A stretch of 64,000 nucleotides of DNA from Phorcysia thermohydrogeniphila (GCF_004339575.1 NZ_SMFV01000002.1:248001-312000), one strand, 5' to 3'; shown: positions 44,818 to 54,239, counted from the stretch's first letter. Program-made: numbers and translations. Notes: a model not told the origin generated them from the sequence alone.

Positions 44818-46272
44818 ATGCTGAGTGCTATTTTGCTGATTCCACTTTTGGGGGCTTTACTGGTTGCTTTCTGTAGGAATGAAGAGAGGGTAAAGTGGAT
44901 TGCCCTTTTCTTTACTGGGGTGGAGCTCCTTCTAACCCTTTACGTTATGTTTAACTTTGACCCTTCAAGGAGCGGTTTCCAGTTCGTTGACTACGGCAGC
45001 TGGGTTCCGGACATTTCCGTAATGTACAAGGTGGGAGTTGACGGCCTAAGTCTTGTGATGCTCTTTATGACGACCCTCATTACGTTCATAGCAGTTCCTT
45101 CTGCTTGGAACTACATCAAAGAAAGGAAGAAACTCTTTTACGCCCTTCTCCTTCTACTTGAAACGGCTATGGTGGGTGTCTTTATTTCCCTTGACCTTCT
45201 CCTCTTTTACATCTTCTGGGAGGCAATGCTCATCCCTATGGCCCTCATAATCGGCATTTGGGGAGGGGAAAGGAGGATATACTCGGCTTTAAAGTTCTTC
45301 ATCTACACCTTTGCCGGTAGCATTTTCCTTTTAGTTGGAATGGTTGTTCTTGTCATCCTTTACGGTAGTACCACCGGAAACTATACCTTTGACATTACTG
45401 AGCTTACAAAGCTAAAACTTCCTTTAGAGGTTCAGAAGTGGCTCTTCTGGGCCTTCTTCATTGCCTTTGCAGTGAAAGTCCCTGTGTGGCCCTTCCACAC
45501 TTGGCTTCCCGATGCCCACGTTGAAGCTCCAACTCCCGGAAGTGTTATTCTTGCGGGCGTTTTACTGAAAATGGGAACTTACGGATTCTTAAGGTTCTCA
45601 CTTCCCCTCTTTCCCGATGCCTTTAAACTCTACGCTCCGGTGGTTTTCGTCTTGGGAGTTATCGCCATAATTTATACAGCCCTTGTAGCTCTCGTTCAGG
45701 AAGACGTGAAAAAGATAGTTGCTTATAGCTCCGTTTCCCATATGGGATTTGTGATGATAGGTATGTTCTCACTAAACGTTCAAGGGATAGAAGGGGCTAT
45801 TTTCCAGATGCTAAACCACGGCTTGGTGAGCGCTGCCCTCTTTTTTGTAGTTGGCGTTATCTATGAAAGGCTCCATACGAGGAATATTACGCAGATGGGT
45901 GGACTTTCGGAGTTCGCTCCAAAGCTTGCAACGCTTGCGATGGTCTTTACTATGGCCTCCGTTGGACTACCGGGTACCAGTTCCTTTATAGGTGAGTTTC
46001 TCACGATTCTCGGTGGCTTTAAAGCTGCTAAATGGGCTGGCATTCTAATGGCTCTTGGGGTGATTTTCGGAGCTGCCTACATGCTCTACATGTACAGGAA
46101 CGTTTTCTTCCTGAAACCTAAGGTTAGCAAGTTTTCAGACCTTGACTTGAGGGAGCTTGCTACTCTGGCATTTATTGCTGTTCTTGTTGTCTGGTGGGGA
46201 TTTTTCCCTGAGGTGATAATGGGCTTTTTCCACAGCTACGTTTCTGAAATCTTAAAAGTTGCCGGAGTGTAG
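44818..46272 (+). CDS. nuoM: NADH-quinone oxidoreductase subunit M
   Basis: 484-residue antiporter-like subunit: FYIFWEAMLIPMALIIG with the conserved glutamate, KVPVWPFHTWLPDAHVEAPT, and HMGFVMIGMFSLN. Start chosen at the ATG at 44818, 11 bases after nuoL; a GTG two codons upstream is possible. Confidence 0.97.
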   Translation: MLSAILLIPLLGALLVAFCRNEERVKWIALFFTGVELLLTLYVMFNFDPSRSGFQFVDYGSWVPDISVMYKVGVDGLSLVMLFMTTLITFIAVPSAWNYIKERKKLFYALLLLLETAMVGVFISLDLLLFYIFWEAMLIPMALIIGIWGGERRIYSALKFFIYTFAGSIFLLVGMVVLVILYGSTTGNYTFDITELTKLKLPLEVQKWLFWAFFIAFAVKVPVWPFHTWLPDAHVEAPTPGSVILAGVLLKMGTYGFLRFSLPLFPDAFKLYAPVVFVLGVIAIIYTALVALVQEDVKKIVAYSSVSHMGFVMIGMFSLNVQGIEGAIFQMLNHGLVSAALFFVVGVIYERLHTRNITQMGGLSEFAPKLATLAMVFTMASVGLPGTSSFIGEFLTILGGFKAAKWAGILMALGVIFGAAYMLYMYRNVFFLKPKVSKFSDLDLRELATLAFIAVLVVWWGFFPEVIMGFFHSYVSEILKVAGV

Positions 46273-46273
46273 G

Positions 46274-47722
46274 ATGGAGCTGAATCCGAACCTTTTACTT
46301 CCGGAAGGTTTTTTGCTTGTTTCTGCTCTGATTATGTTACTCGTTGACCTTGTGGTCCCCGACAGGCGAAAAAACGGGCTGTTTGCTGCTGTTTCCTTTG
46401 TGGTTATTGCAGTTACGATGTTCCTTGTTGCCTCTACAGTTACTCTTGAGCCGCAACGCGCCTTTAACGGCTTTGTTAAGAAAGACGCAATGGTCGTTAT
46501 CTCTCAGGTGTTTATCCTTCTGTGTGGCCTATTTTCGGTTCTCATGAGCTACAGTTACATTGAAAAGTTTCCTTTAAAGCACAAGGGAGAGTACTACTAC
46601 ACACTTCTTTTTGCCGTTTTAGGGGGGATGCTTTTAGTTGAAGCCAACGAGTTTTCAACGCTCTTTGTTTCCTTAGAAGTTATGTCTATATCGGTTTACA
46701 TCTTAATTGCTCTGTTTAAGGGTGAAGAGAGAAGTTTAGAGGCTGGTCTTAAGTACTTCATAATGGGCTCTGTCGGTGCTGCAGTTCTTGTTTATGGCCT
46801 TGCTGTGCTCTACGGCCTGAGCGGAACAACTCTCTACTCGGGAGTTTCTGATGTAGTTAACGAAGCTGAAATAACGCCGGCCCTTCTACTCTCTGTTATC
46901 CTTGTTGCTGTGGCCTTCCTCTTTAAGACGGGAGCTGTTCCCTTTCACGGCTGGGTTCCCGACGTTTACCAAGGTTCTGCGGCGCCGGTTACTGCATTTA
47001 TGAGCGCTGCTGTGAAGCTCGCTGCCTTCGTAGCCTTCTTAAGGCTGTTCCTTCCTCTCTTTTCCAGTATAGCTACCGAGTGGACACTGGCAGTTTTAGC
47101 TGTTGCGGTCGTTACTATGTTTGCCGGGGCTCTTATGGCCTTGAATCAGGATAACGTCAAGAGAATGTTGGCTTACTCTGCGATTTCCCATACCGGCGTA
47201 GTCCTCGCAGCCTTCGTTACCGTTCCGGCTTTAGCCTCTTTTACAGTTCTTTTCTACCTTTTCGTTTACGTCTTTATGACTGTTGCTGCCTTTGGAATAG
47301 TCTCGCTACTTACATCTCGCGGGTTTAAAGGTGAGGACGTTCAGGACTGGAAGGGTCTTTTAAAGAAAAGTCCTTTCCTCTCTTTCTGCGTTGTCGTTAT
47401 TTTCATGTCACTTGCAGGTATTCCTCCCTTTGCCGGCTTTTGGGCAAAGTTTTACGTCCTCCTCGCTCTCGTAAGGGAAGGGTTTGTTCTAACAGCTTTA
47501 GCAGTCCTTCTATCAAGCCTGCTTTCCCTTTACATTTACCTTAAGCCGCTTGTCTACGTTTTCATGAAAGAAGGTTCTGAACTGGAAGTTTCCTTTAGCT
47601 CTACGGATTACGTAGTTGTCGGTTTTACGAGCTTGTCTATTTTAGTTCTTGGTATTTTCCCAAAGCTCGTGGCAGAGCTCTCCCTCCTTAGCGTTGCCTC
47701 TTTCTTGAGGGGGCTAAGTTGA
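46274..47722 (+). CDS. nuoN: NADH-quinone oxidoreductase subunit N
   Basis: 482 residues, third antiporter-like subunit. Contains EVMSISVYILIALFKGEERS, FKTGAVPFHGWVPDVYQGS and AGIPPFAGFWAKFYV. The ATG at 46274 lies one base after the nuoM stop; a further-upstream ATG would overlap nuoM. Its stop overlaps the selA TTG start (TTGA), so selA is read from the same transcript. Confidence 0.96.
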   Translation: MELNPNLLLPEGFLLVSALIMLLVDLVVPDRRKNGLFAAVSFVVIAVTMFLVASTVTLEPQRAFNGFVKKDAMVVISQVFILLCGLFSVLMSYSYIEKFPLKHKGEYYYTLLFAVLGGMLLVEANEFSTLFVSLEVMSISVYILIALFKGEERSLEAGLKYFIMGSVGAAVLVYGLAVLYGLSGTTLYSGVSDVVNEAEITPALLLSVILVAVAFLFKTGAVPFHGWVPDVYQGSAAPVTAFMSAAVKLAAFVAFLRLFLPLFSSIATEWTLAVLAVAVVTMFAGALMALNQDNVKRMLAYSAISHTGVVLAAFVTVPALASFTVLFYLFVYVFMTVAAFGIVSLLTSRGFKGEDVQDWKGLLKKSPFLSFCVVVIFMSLAGIPPFAGFWAKFYVLLALVREGFVLTALAVLLSSLLSLYIYLKPLVYVFMKEGSELEVSFSSTDYVVVGFTSLSILVLGIFPKLVAELSLLSVASFLRGLS

Positions 47723-49116
47723 AAAAGGAACTTTTCAGGCAGATTCCAAAAGTTGACGTTTTCCTAAGCGATAAAGAACTTCTTGAAGTACTTGGAGATT
47801 CACCCCGTCCTCTCCTTGTTAAGGCGGTAAGAGATGTCCTTGAGGATTTAAGGGCTGGAATAGCTGCCGGTAAGGTTCAGGAGGTTGACGTAGACAGGAT
47901 AAGGGAAGAGATAAAGTCAGAGCTTAAAAAGCTCTTAAGACCTAAGCTCCATAGGGTAATAAACGCCACTGGCGTTGTTCTTCACACAAACCTTGGTAGA
48001 GCTCCAATATCAGAAAGAGTTGCAGAGCACCTTAAAGAGATAATAACCGGCTACTCAAACCTTGAGTACGACCTTGAGAAGGGGAAAAGAGGCCTCAGGT
48101 ATAGAAACCTTGAGTGGATACTCAAAGAACTTACAGGTGCAGAGGACGTCTGTGTCGTTAACAACAACGCCGGTGCTGTTTTGCTCGTTCTTTCTGCCCT
48201 TGCAAAGGGTAAAGAGGTTATCGTTTCAAGGGGTGAGCTGATAGAGATAGGAGGCTCTTTCAGGATTCCTGACGTTATGGCGCAAAGCGGTGCAATCCTT
48301 AAAGAGGTAGGAACGACGAACAAAACTCACCTGAGGGATTACGAGAGCGCCATAAACGAGAACACGGGACTTCTCCTTAAAGTTCACACGAGCAACTACA
48401 AAATTCTTGGCTTTACAGAGTCCGTTTCAACTGAGGAGCTTGTTGAGCTCGGTAGGCGCTACGGTATTCCTGTTTACGAGGACCTTGGAAGCGGTAGCTT
48501 TATAGATGTGAGGAAACTGGGACTTTCCTACGAGCCTACAGTTCAGGATGTCTTAAAGAGCGGAGTTGATGTCGTTTCCTTTAGCGGGGATAAACTCTTA
48601 GGCGGAGCTCAGGCGGGGATAATTCTCGGCAAGAAGGAGTTTATTGAAAAAATAAAGAAGCATCCCCTTAACAGAGCTCTCAGGATTGACAAAATGACTT
48701 TGGCCGTCCTTGAGGCCACTTTAGTTTACTACTTGGATGAAGAGAAGGCCCTTAAAGAGATACCGACTTGGAGGTTACTCTCACAGTCTCCAGCCGTCAT
48801 AAGGGAAAGGGCAGAGAAACTTGTGGAGCTTCTTAAACCTCGTTTGCTGGATAAAGCCCTGCTGGAAGTAGTTGAGGATGAATCTGAGGTGGGAGGAGGA
48901 GCTCTGCCCTTGCAAAGGCTACCTACTTACTGCGTCGCCGTAAAACCTCTCTCTCTTTCGGTCGGCGAACTTGACTGTAGACTAAGGAGCTGCGAGGTTC
49001 CAGTAATTGGTAGAATTAAAGATGAGAGGTATCTCCTTGACATGAGGACAGTATTTGATGAAGAGTTGGAGATACTCGCAAATAACCTTTTCAGGGTTCT
49101 TAAGGGAAGTTCTTAA
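47719..49116 (+). CDS. selA: L-seryl-tRNA(Sec) selenium transferase
   Basis: 465-residue PLP enzyme that converts Ser-tRNA(Sec) to Sec-tRNA(Sec) using selenophosphate. Family segments: RVINATGVVLHTNLGRAP, YSNLEYDLEKGKRG, GGSFRIPDVM, EDLGSGSF, and the PLP lysine in SFSGDKLLGGAQAG. The N-terminal domain for tRNA and decamer contacts (about 1-70, KVDVFLSDKELL) is present. TTG start at 47719 behind GAGGGGG, overlapping nuoN. Normally selA sits with selB or selD; here it is downstream of complex I. Its function is needed for the UGA-containing peroxiredoxin at 30.7 kb. Confidence 0.97.
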   Translation: MKKELFRQIPKVDVFLSDKELLEVLGDSPRPLLVKAVRDVLEDLRAGIAAGKVQEVDVDRIREEIKSELKKLLRPKLHRVINATGVVLHTNLGRAPISERVAEHLKEIITGYSNLEYDLEKGKRGLRYRNLEWILKELTGAEDVCVVNNNAGAVLLVLSALAKGKEVIVSRGELIEIGGSFRIPDVMAQSGAILKEVGTTNKTHLRDYESAINENTGLLLKVHTSNYKILGFTESVSTEELVELGRRYGIPVYEDLGSGSFIDVRKLGLSYEPTVQDVLKSGVDVVSFSGDKLLGGAQAGIILGKKEFIEKIKKHPLNRALRIDKMTLAVLEATLVYYLDEEKALKEIPTWRLLSQSPAVIRERAEKLVELLKPRLLDKALLEVVEDESEVGGGALPLQRLPTYCVAVKPLSLSVGELDCRLRSCEVPVIGRIKDERYLLDMRTVFDEELEILANNLFRVLKGSS

Positions 49117-51115
49117 AAAGGGAGGAAATATCCTTCTGCTTTTCTTCCTCTTCCCTCCTTTTGTTAACGCTCAAACGGAGCAGACCTTTCCTTTTTCTTA
49201 CTACCTTGTAGAGAAGGAGCTCCAGATAATTTCAGCCACAAAGGAGGTAATCCTTTACTCTTCTGTACCTCGTTATATGAGGGTAATAACGAGGGAGCAG
49301 ATAGACAGGTGGGGAGCTAAGAATCTCTTTGACCTCTTTAGACACCTACCTGAGTTCTACGTTAGAAAGAGCGACTTCTACCTAAACGCCGTTGGAGCTT
49401 TAGGCCTTAGACAGAGTTACTTTTCCGAAAAAGTTCAGGTTCTAATAGACGGTATCCCTCTAGCAGACCCGTCAAACGGTTCCTCGTTTAGCACGAACAA
49501 CAACATATCCCTTGATAACGTAAAGAGGGTTGAGATAATCTACGGCCCTATGACCTCCCTTTACGGTTTTAACGCTTCTTTGGCCGTTGTTAACCTCATA
49601 ACTTACTCTCCGGAGGATATTGACGTTAAGGTAGGAACTTCCCTGAGTACCTCTGGTTCAAGTGATAGTTATCTGGTCGGTTCCTTTAAAAAGGGTGGTT
49701 TTGAGGGCATTTACTCTTTTGTTTACAGAGAAGATAAGGGACCTCATGAAGGGTATACGGATTGGATAGGTACTACGAGGAATATCTCTCTATTCAGTAA
49801 GCACTTTACCTACTACTTGAAGCTCAACCACGAGAGCGGTTTCTACTTTAAATCTTACGGAGTAAACAGGGACGATTCTTTCCCACTTTCCATTTCAGGA
49901 TTTATAGTTAACGGTGAGCATTCGTTTACCGATAGAACTGCTTACTTTAACCAGTTTGGCTTTAAGAGGAACAAAGATGCCTTTTTCTTTGATTTCCACG
50001 CTTACTTTAACTGGTTCTACCTCAAAAGGGGATACAACCTATGTCCATCAACCGTTTCTATCTGTAGTAATTACTTTGCCCCTGACGGCCTTTACGCTGT
50101 TGAAAAGAGGTACGTAAAAAATCCGGGACTCTCCTTATTTGCGAGTTATACCTCTGACTATGGAAAGTTTTCTGGAGGATTTGATTTAAGCGTTGCGGAG
50201 CTCTATAAAACGACTATAGATGCTAACTTTCTGCTTTCTTCAACGCTTTTTTTGAGCTTTGAGGATGTTGAGAAAGTTCCTTATAGCACTCTTCCAGCAT
50301 CCGAAAATCTAATAGACGAAGTTACGAGAGTTACGCTTTCCCCTTACTTTCAGTACCTTTTAGCGGAGGATAACTACAGCTTTCTTTTCAACGTAAGAGT
50401 AGACAGAGCAACAGATGTAGGTAACGCCCTTTCTTACTCTCTTTCGGCCCTCTATAAGTTTAACGATAATTTGAGCTTTAAGCTCAACCTTGGTAGAGCC
50501 GCAAGGGTTCCTTCCTTTGAAGAGATGTACATCAAGAACAACCCGGTGTTGCTCGGTAACAGAGATTTGAAATTTGAGAAAGTGGATTCTGTAATGCCTG
50601 CCCTTGAGTACACAGGGGATACAACGCAGCTTAAGCTGCTTTTCTACTTTAACTGGATTAGTGACCTGATTTACAAAGAGACTGTAAACGATATTCAAAA
50701 ACGTTGGACCAATGCTGACGGCTCTGTAAAGGTAAGAGGTATGCTCCTTACTCTCAAGAAATCTCTCTTTAATCGCTATGAAGTCTACTTTGATGTCGGC
50801 AGAAGGTTCTCATACTCAGGTAGTGTTGAAAAGGATTACTTTCAGTTTCCCTCTTGGAAAGGAGTTACGGGAGTTACGTATACTGGCAGTGGCGTAGAAC
50901 TTGACGTCTGTACAGAGTTCTACTCGCGTATTTCAGATGATGTTGGAGGATACTACCTGCTCAACCTCAGTTCGCGCTGGAATCTTCGTAAAGACCTTAC
51001 CCTTACTCTTGAACTGAGAAACATTTTGGACAGGAACGTTTATTACCCGGCATCTTGGCCAAAATTGGTAGATGAAGGTAGAAATCTATGGCTTGGATTA
51101 GAGTATTCCTTTTAG
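49058..51115 (+). CDS. TonB-dependent outer-membrane receptor
   Basis: 685 residues. Signal peptide with a long n-region ending around FPPFVNAQ. The plug domain at about 60-170 has RVITREQIDRWGAKNLFDLF, QVLIDGIPLADP and RVEIIYGPMTSLYGFNA. A 22-strand type barrel with a terminal phenylalanine (LGLEYSF) follows. No TonB box is obvious. The start is uncertain: ATG 49058 lies inside selA with only a weak GAGG upstream, while a strong GGGAGG at about 49121 lies before a frame with no ATG, GTG or TTG in reach. The ligand is unknown (siderophore, cobalamin, metal or sugar). The neighbours (binding protein, diguanylate cyclase) suggest a sensing role. Confidence 0.9.
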   Translation: MKSWRYSQITFSGFLREVLKKGGNILLLFFLFPPFVNAQTEQTFPFSYYLVEKELQIISATKEVILYSSVPRYMRVITREQIDRWGAKNLFDLFRHLPEFYVRKSDFYLNAVGALGLRQSYFSEKVQVLIDGIPLADPSNGSSFSTNNNISLDNVKRVEIIYGPMTSLYGFNASLAVVNLITYSPEDIDVKVGTSLSTSGSSDSYLVGSFKKGGFEGIYSFVYREDKGPHEGYTDWIGTTRNISLFSKHFTYYLKLNHESGFYFKSYGVNRDDSFPLSISGFIVNGEHSFTDRTAYFNQFGFKRNKDAFFFDFHAYFNWFYLKRGYNLCPSTVSICSNYFAPDGLYAVEKRYVKNPGLSLFASYTSDYGKFSGGFDLSVAELYKTTIDANFLLSSTLFLSFEDVEKVPYSTLPASENLIDEVTRVTLSPYFQYLLAEDNYSFLFNVRVDRATDVGNALSYSLSALYKFNDNLSFKLNLGRAARVPSFEEMYIKNNPVLLGNRDLKFEKVDSVMPALEYTGDTTQLKLLFYFNWISDLIYKETVNDIQKRWTNADGSVKVRGMLLTLKKSLFNRYEVYFDVGRRFSYSGSVEKDYFQFPSWKGVTGVTYTGSGVELDVCTEFYSRISDDVGGYYLLNLSSRWNLRKDLTLTLELRNILDRNVYYPASWPKLVDEGRNLWLGLEYSF

Positions 51116-51849
51116 TTTTTATTGTTTTGTTGCCGCTGGCTTCAAGTGCTAAAGAGGTTAGAGCTTGTATTATTGACAGCTACGGTATTAGGGTCACTAA
51201 TTACGTCAGAGAGCGTCTTGAGGAGCTTTTGAAGAGAAAGTACACCTTGGTTTCTTACTCAAGAAAGAGCTGTGATGTAAAGGTGCTTTTGGGCACTCCA
51301 GCAGTTGTGAGGGCTTTAAAGGAGGGAGAAAAGGGCAGAGTAATTTATACCTTTGTTATGTTTCCTGAGCTTCTTAGGCTTGAAAAGAAGAAGAACTTTA
51401 TAGGCATTAGGATATTTCCATTACCTAAGAGAACTGCTGAAAAGTTCTTTACCTATACAGGGCTTGAGAGGAAAAAAATTGCTGTTCCTATTAGTAAGGA
51501 TATGGTAAAACTTGCCAAACGCTACCTGCCACCGGACCTTTTTGACCTTGTCCCTTTTTCTGGGGACGTTGCTACTGTTTACCCTAAGCTAAAGGACTAT
51601 AGCTATGTATACGTCTTCCCTGACCCCGTAGTTTTGAGGATAGTTAACATGCTTAACCTCGTTAAGTTCTGTAAGAACAGCGGGATAATCCTTATCTCTG
51701 GTCTCCCTGATCTTGATAGGTATGATGTGAACTTCATATATGCTGTTGATTATAACGACCTCGTGGATATAATTGTGGAGCTAATTAACGAGAACCCTAA
51801 GGAGAGAATAATTCCCTGTCCGGCAAGAGTAAAAGTATGGAATCGCTAA
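51088..51849 (+). CDS. Periplasmic ABC-type substrate-binding-like protein
   Basis: 253 residues with a signal peptide (1-21, ending SSA). Two lobes typical of the ABC substrate-binding family can be read: VLLGTPAVVRALKEG, then VIYTFVMFPELL, ERKKIAVPISKDMVKLAKR, and SYVYVFPDPVVLRIVN. It has no lipobox and no permease or ATPase next to it. It overlaps the receptor gene by 28 bases and the diguanylate cyclase by 13. It is therefore more likely a ligand-sensing partner for these than a transporter component (inference). Confidence 0.75.
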   Translation: MAWIRVFLLVFIVLLPLASSAKEVRACIIDSYGIRVTNYVRERLEELLKRKYTLVSYSRKSCDVKVLLGTPAVVRALKEGEKGRVIYTFVMFPELLRLEKKKNFIGIRIFPLPKRTAEKFFTYTGLERKKIAVPISKDMVKLAKRYLPPDLFDLVPFSGDVATVYPKLKDYSYVYVFPDPVVLRIVNMLNLVKFCKNSGIILISGLPDLDRYDVNFIYAVDYNDLVDIIVELINENPKERIIPCPARVKVWNR

Positions 51850-53093
51850 AGAGGTTTCTCCTTAAAAGGTCGTCGGTAATTTTCATTTTCTCTATAGTGG
51901 CTATAGTAGCCTTTAGTTACGTTTCAACAAGGGATGTTGGCAAGATTTACAATAAAAATTACCTCTACATAACTGCACTTGCGGGAAAAAGCCTTCGTTA
52001 TATAACTGATATATACTACAATGATTACCTTATTTATCAGAATTTGAAAAACGTTAAATATAGAATCAATGACGTTGAAGCGGTCTATCTGTTTTTTAGA
52101 GGGAAAGAATACCTGTATTCCGAAGGTGTTTCTGGGGACTACTTCCCTCTCTTTAGGAAGTGTCACGAAGTTGAAAAAGAAAAAATGATTTCAGTTGATG
52201 GAAAGGTTCTTGTATGCTATCCATTTCATGAAGAGTTAGCTTCAGAACTTTTAAGGGATACGCGAAAAGAGGGAGTATTTGCCATTCTATTTGATAAAAA
52301 ATACGTTGAGGTTATTCTAAAGGACTGGTTTTTAAAGAACTTGGTACTGCTGTTTCTACTCTTTGGTGTGGGAACCTTGATTGTTGTGGCTATTCTTGTT
52401 CGTATTTCTGAAAACTTCCGTCTTTTGGAGAGTATGATTAGGAGGACGGAGGAGTTTCTGAAGAGAGAGAACTTAGCACAGGAATATAAAAAGGAACTCC
52501 AGAAATTTGTTGACTCGTTTTCTTTCTTGGAGTTCAGCAAGATAGGAAACCTAATAATAAACTTGATGGGAAGAGTTGTAGAGCTTACCCAGAGGTTAAA
52601 GGAGCAGGCTATAGTTGATGCTTTGACAGGTCTTTATAACAGGAACTACTTGGAACAGTTTGTAGATAAAATAGTTAACTTGGTCCAAAGACAGGGACTT
52701 CCGTTAGCTGTAGCGATGATTGACATAGATAATTTTAAACAGGTAAATGATACCTACGGTCACAAGAAAGGGGACGAGGTTTTAAGAACCCTTGGAAAGA
52801 TTGTTAAGTCTTCCGTAAGGAGGTCGGATATTGCCATTCGTTACGGAGGAGAAGAGATACTTATTATCTTTCCTAACAGTAAGAAAGAGTATGCTAAGTA
52901 TGTTGTGAATAGGATTAAAGAAAGGTTGAAGAGTTACGACTTTGGCATAGGAAGGCCTGTAACCTTTAGTGCTGGTATCGCAGGTTACCCAGAAGAAGTT
53001 AAAGATTTGAGTTCTCTCAACAGTATAATTGAGATAGCGGATAAAAAACTTTATTTAGCCAAGAAGAAAGGCAAGGACAGAATAGAGCTATAG
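51837..53093 (+). CDS. Membrane-bound diguanylate cyclase (GGDEF domain)
   Basis: 418 residues. Transmembrane helices at about 12-30 and 167-190 enclose a periplasmic sensor of about 135 residues with two cysteines. A HAMP-like/coiled region (about 190-255) follows, then a GGDEF domain from about 258 (DALTGLYNRNYLEQF). The active-site loop is GGEEI (337-341), an accepted active variant. The inhibitory I-site R-x-x-D is present (RRSD, 328-331), so product feedback is expected. It makes cyclic di-GMP. With the two preceding genes it forms a receptor - binding protein - cyclase relay. Confidence 0.93.
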   Translation: MESLKRFLLKRSSVIFIFSIVAIVAFSYVSTRDVGKIYNKNYLYITALAGKSLRYITDIYYNDYLIYQNLKNVKYRINDVEAVYLFFRGKEYLYSEGVSGDYFPLFRKCHEVEKEKMISVDGKVLVCYPFHEELASELLRDTRKEGVFAILFDKKYVEVILKDWFLKNLVLLFLLFGVGTLIVVAILVRISENFRLLESMIRRTEEFLKRENLAQEYKKELQKFVDSFSFLEFSKIGNLIINLMGRVVELTQRLKEQAIVDALTGLYNRNYLEQFVDKIVNLVQRQGLPLAVAMIDIDNFKQVNDTYGHKKGDEVLRTLGKIVKSSVRRSDIAIRYGGEEILIIFPNSKKEYAKYVVNRIKERLKSYDFGIGRPVTFSAGIAGYPEEVKDLSSLNSIIEIADKKLYLAKKKGKDRIEL

Positions 53094-53102
53094 AGATAGG
53101 AA

Positions 53103-53126
53103 CCGCCCGGAGAATCGTCCGGACGG
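53103..53126. other. Hairpin after the diguanylate cyclase gene
   Basis: CCGCCCGG (53103-53110) and CCGGACGG (53119-53126) pair with one C-A mismatch around an 8-base loop in the convergent gap to the LysM gene. No T-tract follows on either strand, so termination here would be inefficient or factor-dependent. Confidence 0.4.
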
Positions 53127-53147
53127 CACTAAAAGGAAAAACTCATT

Positions 53148-53858
53148 CTATTTCTTACACTTCTTGCAGAGGAAGTAATCTGTAGCGGTTGTTGGTATCT
53201 CCTCAGCCTTTACGGGCCCTACTTTCTTAGGCTTTACTCCGGGAGGTGGTGGGGTCCTAAGAGCTTCCTTGCGGGCTTTTATTATATCTTCGCAAGTGAT
53301 ATCTCTCGGTATTTTGAGCTTCTGCTTGGGAAAGATAAGGTGGGGATTCTTAATCTTGTCCCTGTTTGCTTTGTAAATTAAAGGCCACTGCCATGGGTCT
53401 CCGTAGATGTAATCTTTTGAAGCTATTCCCCATAGAGTGTCCCCTTTCTTGACTACGTAACTCTTTGGAAGGGATTGCCACTTTTCAAGGAGCTCCTTGC
53501 ACCTGTCCACCTTTTGACGGGCGATTTCTTCAAGCCTTTGTAACCGCTTTAAGAGGTTTTCTCTTTCTTCTAACTCTCTCCTTAGTTTGTCAACTTCAGA
53601 AGATACAACCCCAAAGCGTTCCTTTAGCTCTTCTTCTTTTGCTCTCAGGAGGGCAAGCTCTTTTCTACACTTTTCAAGCTTTGCAAGAAGTTCCTTATGT
53701 TCCTCTTTTGCCTTCTTGTAGGCCTTAAAGAGGGCTTCTGGGTAGAATGCAAAGTCTGGAGCATATAGGATGTAGTTTTCTGTGGCGTTAGCTTGGTTTG
53801 TGCCTGTAGCAATTCCGCTTATAAGTGCTATTGATAAAGCTGCTAATATTTTTTTCAT
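53148..53858 (-). CDS. Periplasmic coiled-coil LysM protein
   Basis: 236 residues. Signal peptide (1-25), then a charged coiled coil at about 40-125 with heptad leucines, then one LysM peptidoglycan-binding domain ([40 protein letters not shown]). A proline-rich tail follows, ending in CKKCKK. The C-terminal CxxC could be a metal or disulfide site. The layout resembles YgaU/Tol-associated envelope proteins but no named family fits. It follows the small coiled-coil gene by 3 bases and the two likely act together. Confidence 0.85.
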   Translation of the reverse strand: MKKILAALSIALISGIATGTNQANATENYILYAPDFAFYPEALFKAYKKAKEEHKELLAKLEKCRKELALLRAKEEELKERFGVVSSEVDKLRRELEERENLLKRLQRLEEIARQKVDRCKELLEKWQSLPKSYVVKKGDTLWGIASKDYIYGDPWQWPLIYKANRDKIKNPHLIFPKQKLKIPRDITCEDIIKARKEALRTPPPPGVKPKKVGPVKAEEIPTTATDYFLCKKCKK

Positions 53859-53861
53859 CTT

Positions 53862-54200
53862 TTACCTCCCAAGCTTCTCTTCAAGTTCGCGAATTTTCAT
53901 TAGGAGCTCCCACTTTGAAGGGTAAGATTCAAGCTTATTAGTCAACTGAGCTCTTTCTCTTTCAAGGTTGGCAAGCTGAGATTCTAAGGAGGAAATTTCT
54001 TTTCTTATAGCTTCTTTCTCTTTCATGCATTTATTTAACGCGCTTTTAAGGGCCTCATTCTCCTTTTTGAGTTTCTGATACCGGGCTGGGAGTGTATCGG
54101 TTTTTGATTCAGCTTCCGGTTTTATATCGCAAACGCCGGCATAAGCGGAGGCAGATAGGAGCATTCCTGAGGAAATTAGAATAGCAGACAGTTTTTTCAT
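53862..54200 (-). CDS. Small secreted coiled-coil protein
   Basis: 112 residues. Signal peptide ending ASAYA (about 1-21), a cysteine at the mature N-terminus region (GVCDIKPE), and a long coiled coil (about 45-110) of Glu/Lys/Leu heptads. No enzymatic motif. GGGAGG precedes the ATG and an extended -10 promoter lies 40 bases upstream. It heads a two-gene unit with the LysM protein, whose own coiled coil could pair with this one. Confidence 0.75.
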   Translation of the reverse strand: MKKLSAILISSGMLLSASAYAGVCDIKPEAESKTDTLPARYQKLKKENEALKSALNKCMKEKEAIRKEISSLESQLANLERERAQLTNKLESYPSKWELLMKIRELEEKLGR

Positions 54201-54239
54201 GCTTCCTCCCGTTTTAATCTAAGTTACCTGCTGCAGTTC

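Noticed and set aside
53103-53126. Rho-independent terminator after the diguanylate cyclase
   Set aside because: The stem has a mismatch and no T-tract on either strand, so it is listed only as a hairpin.
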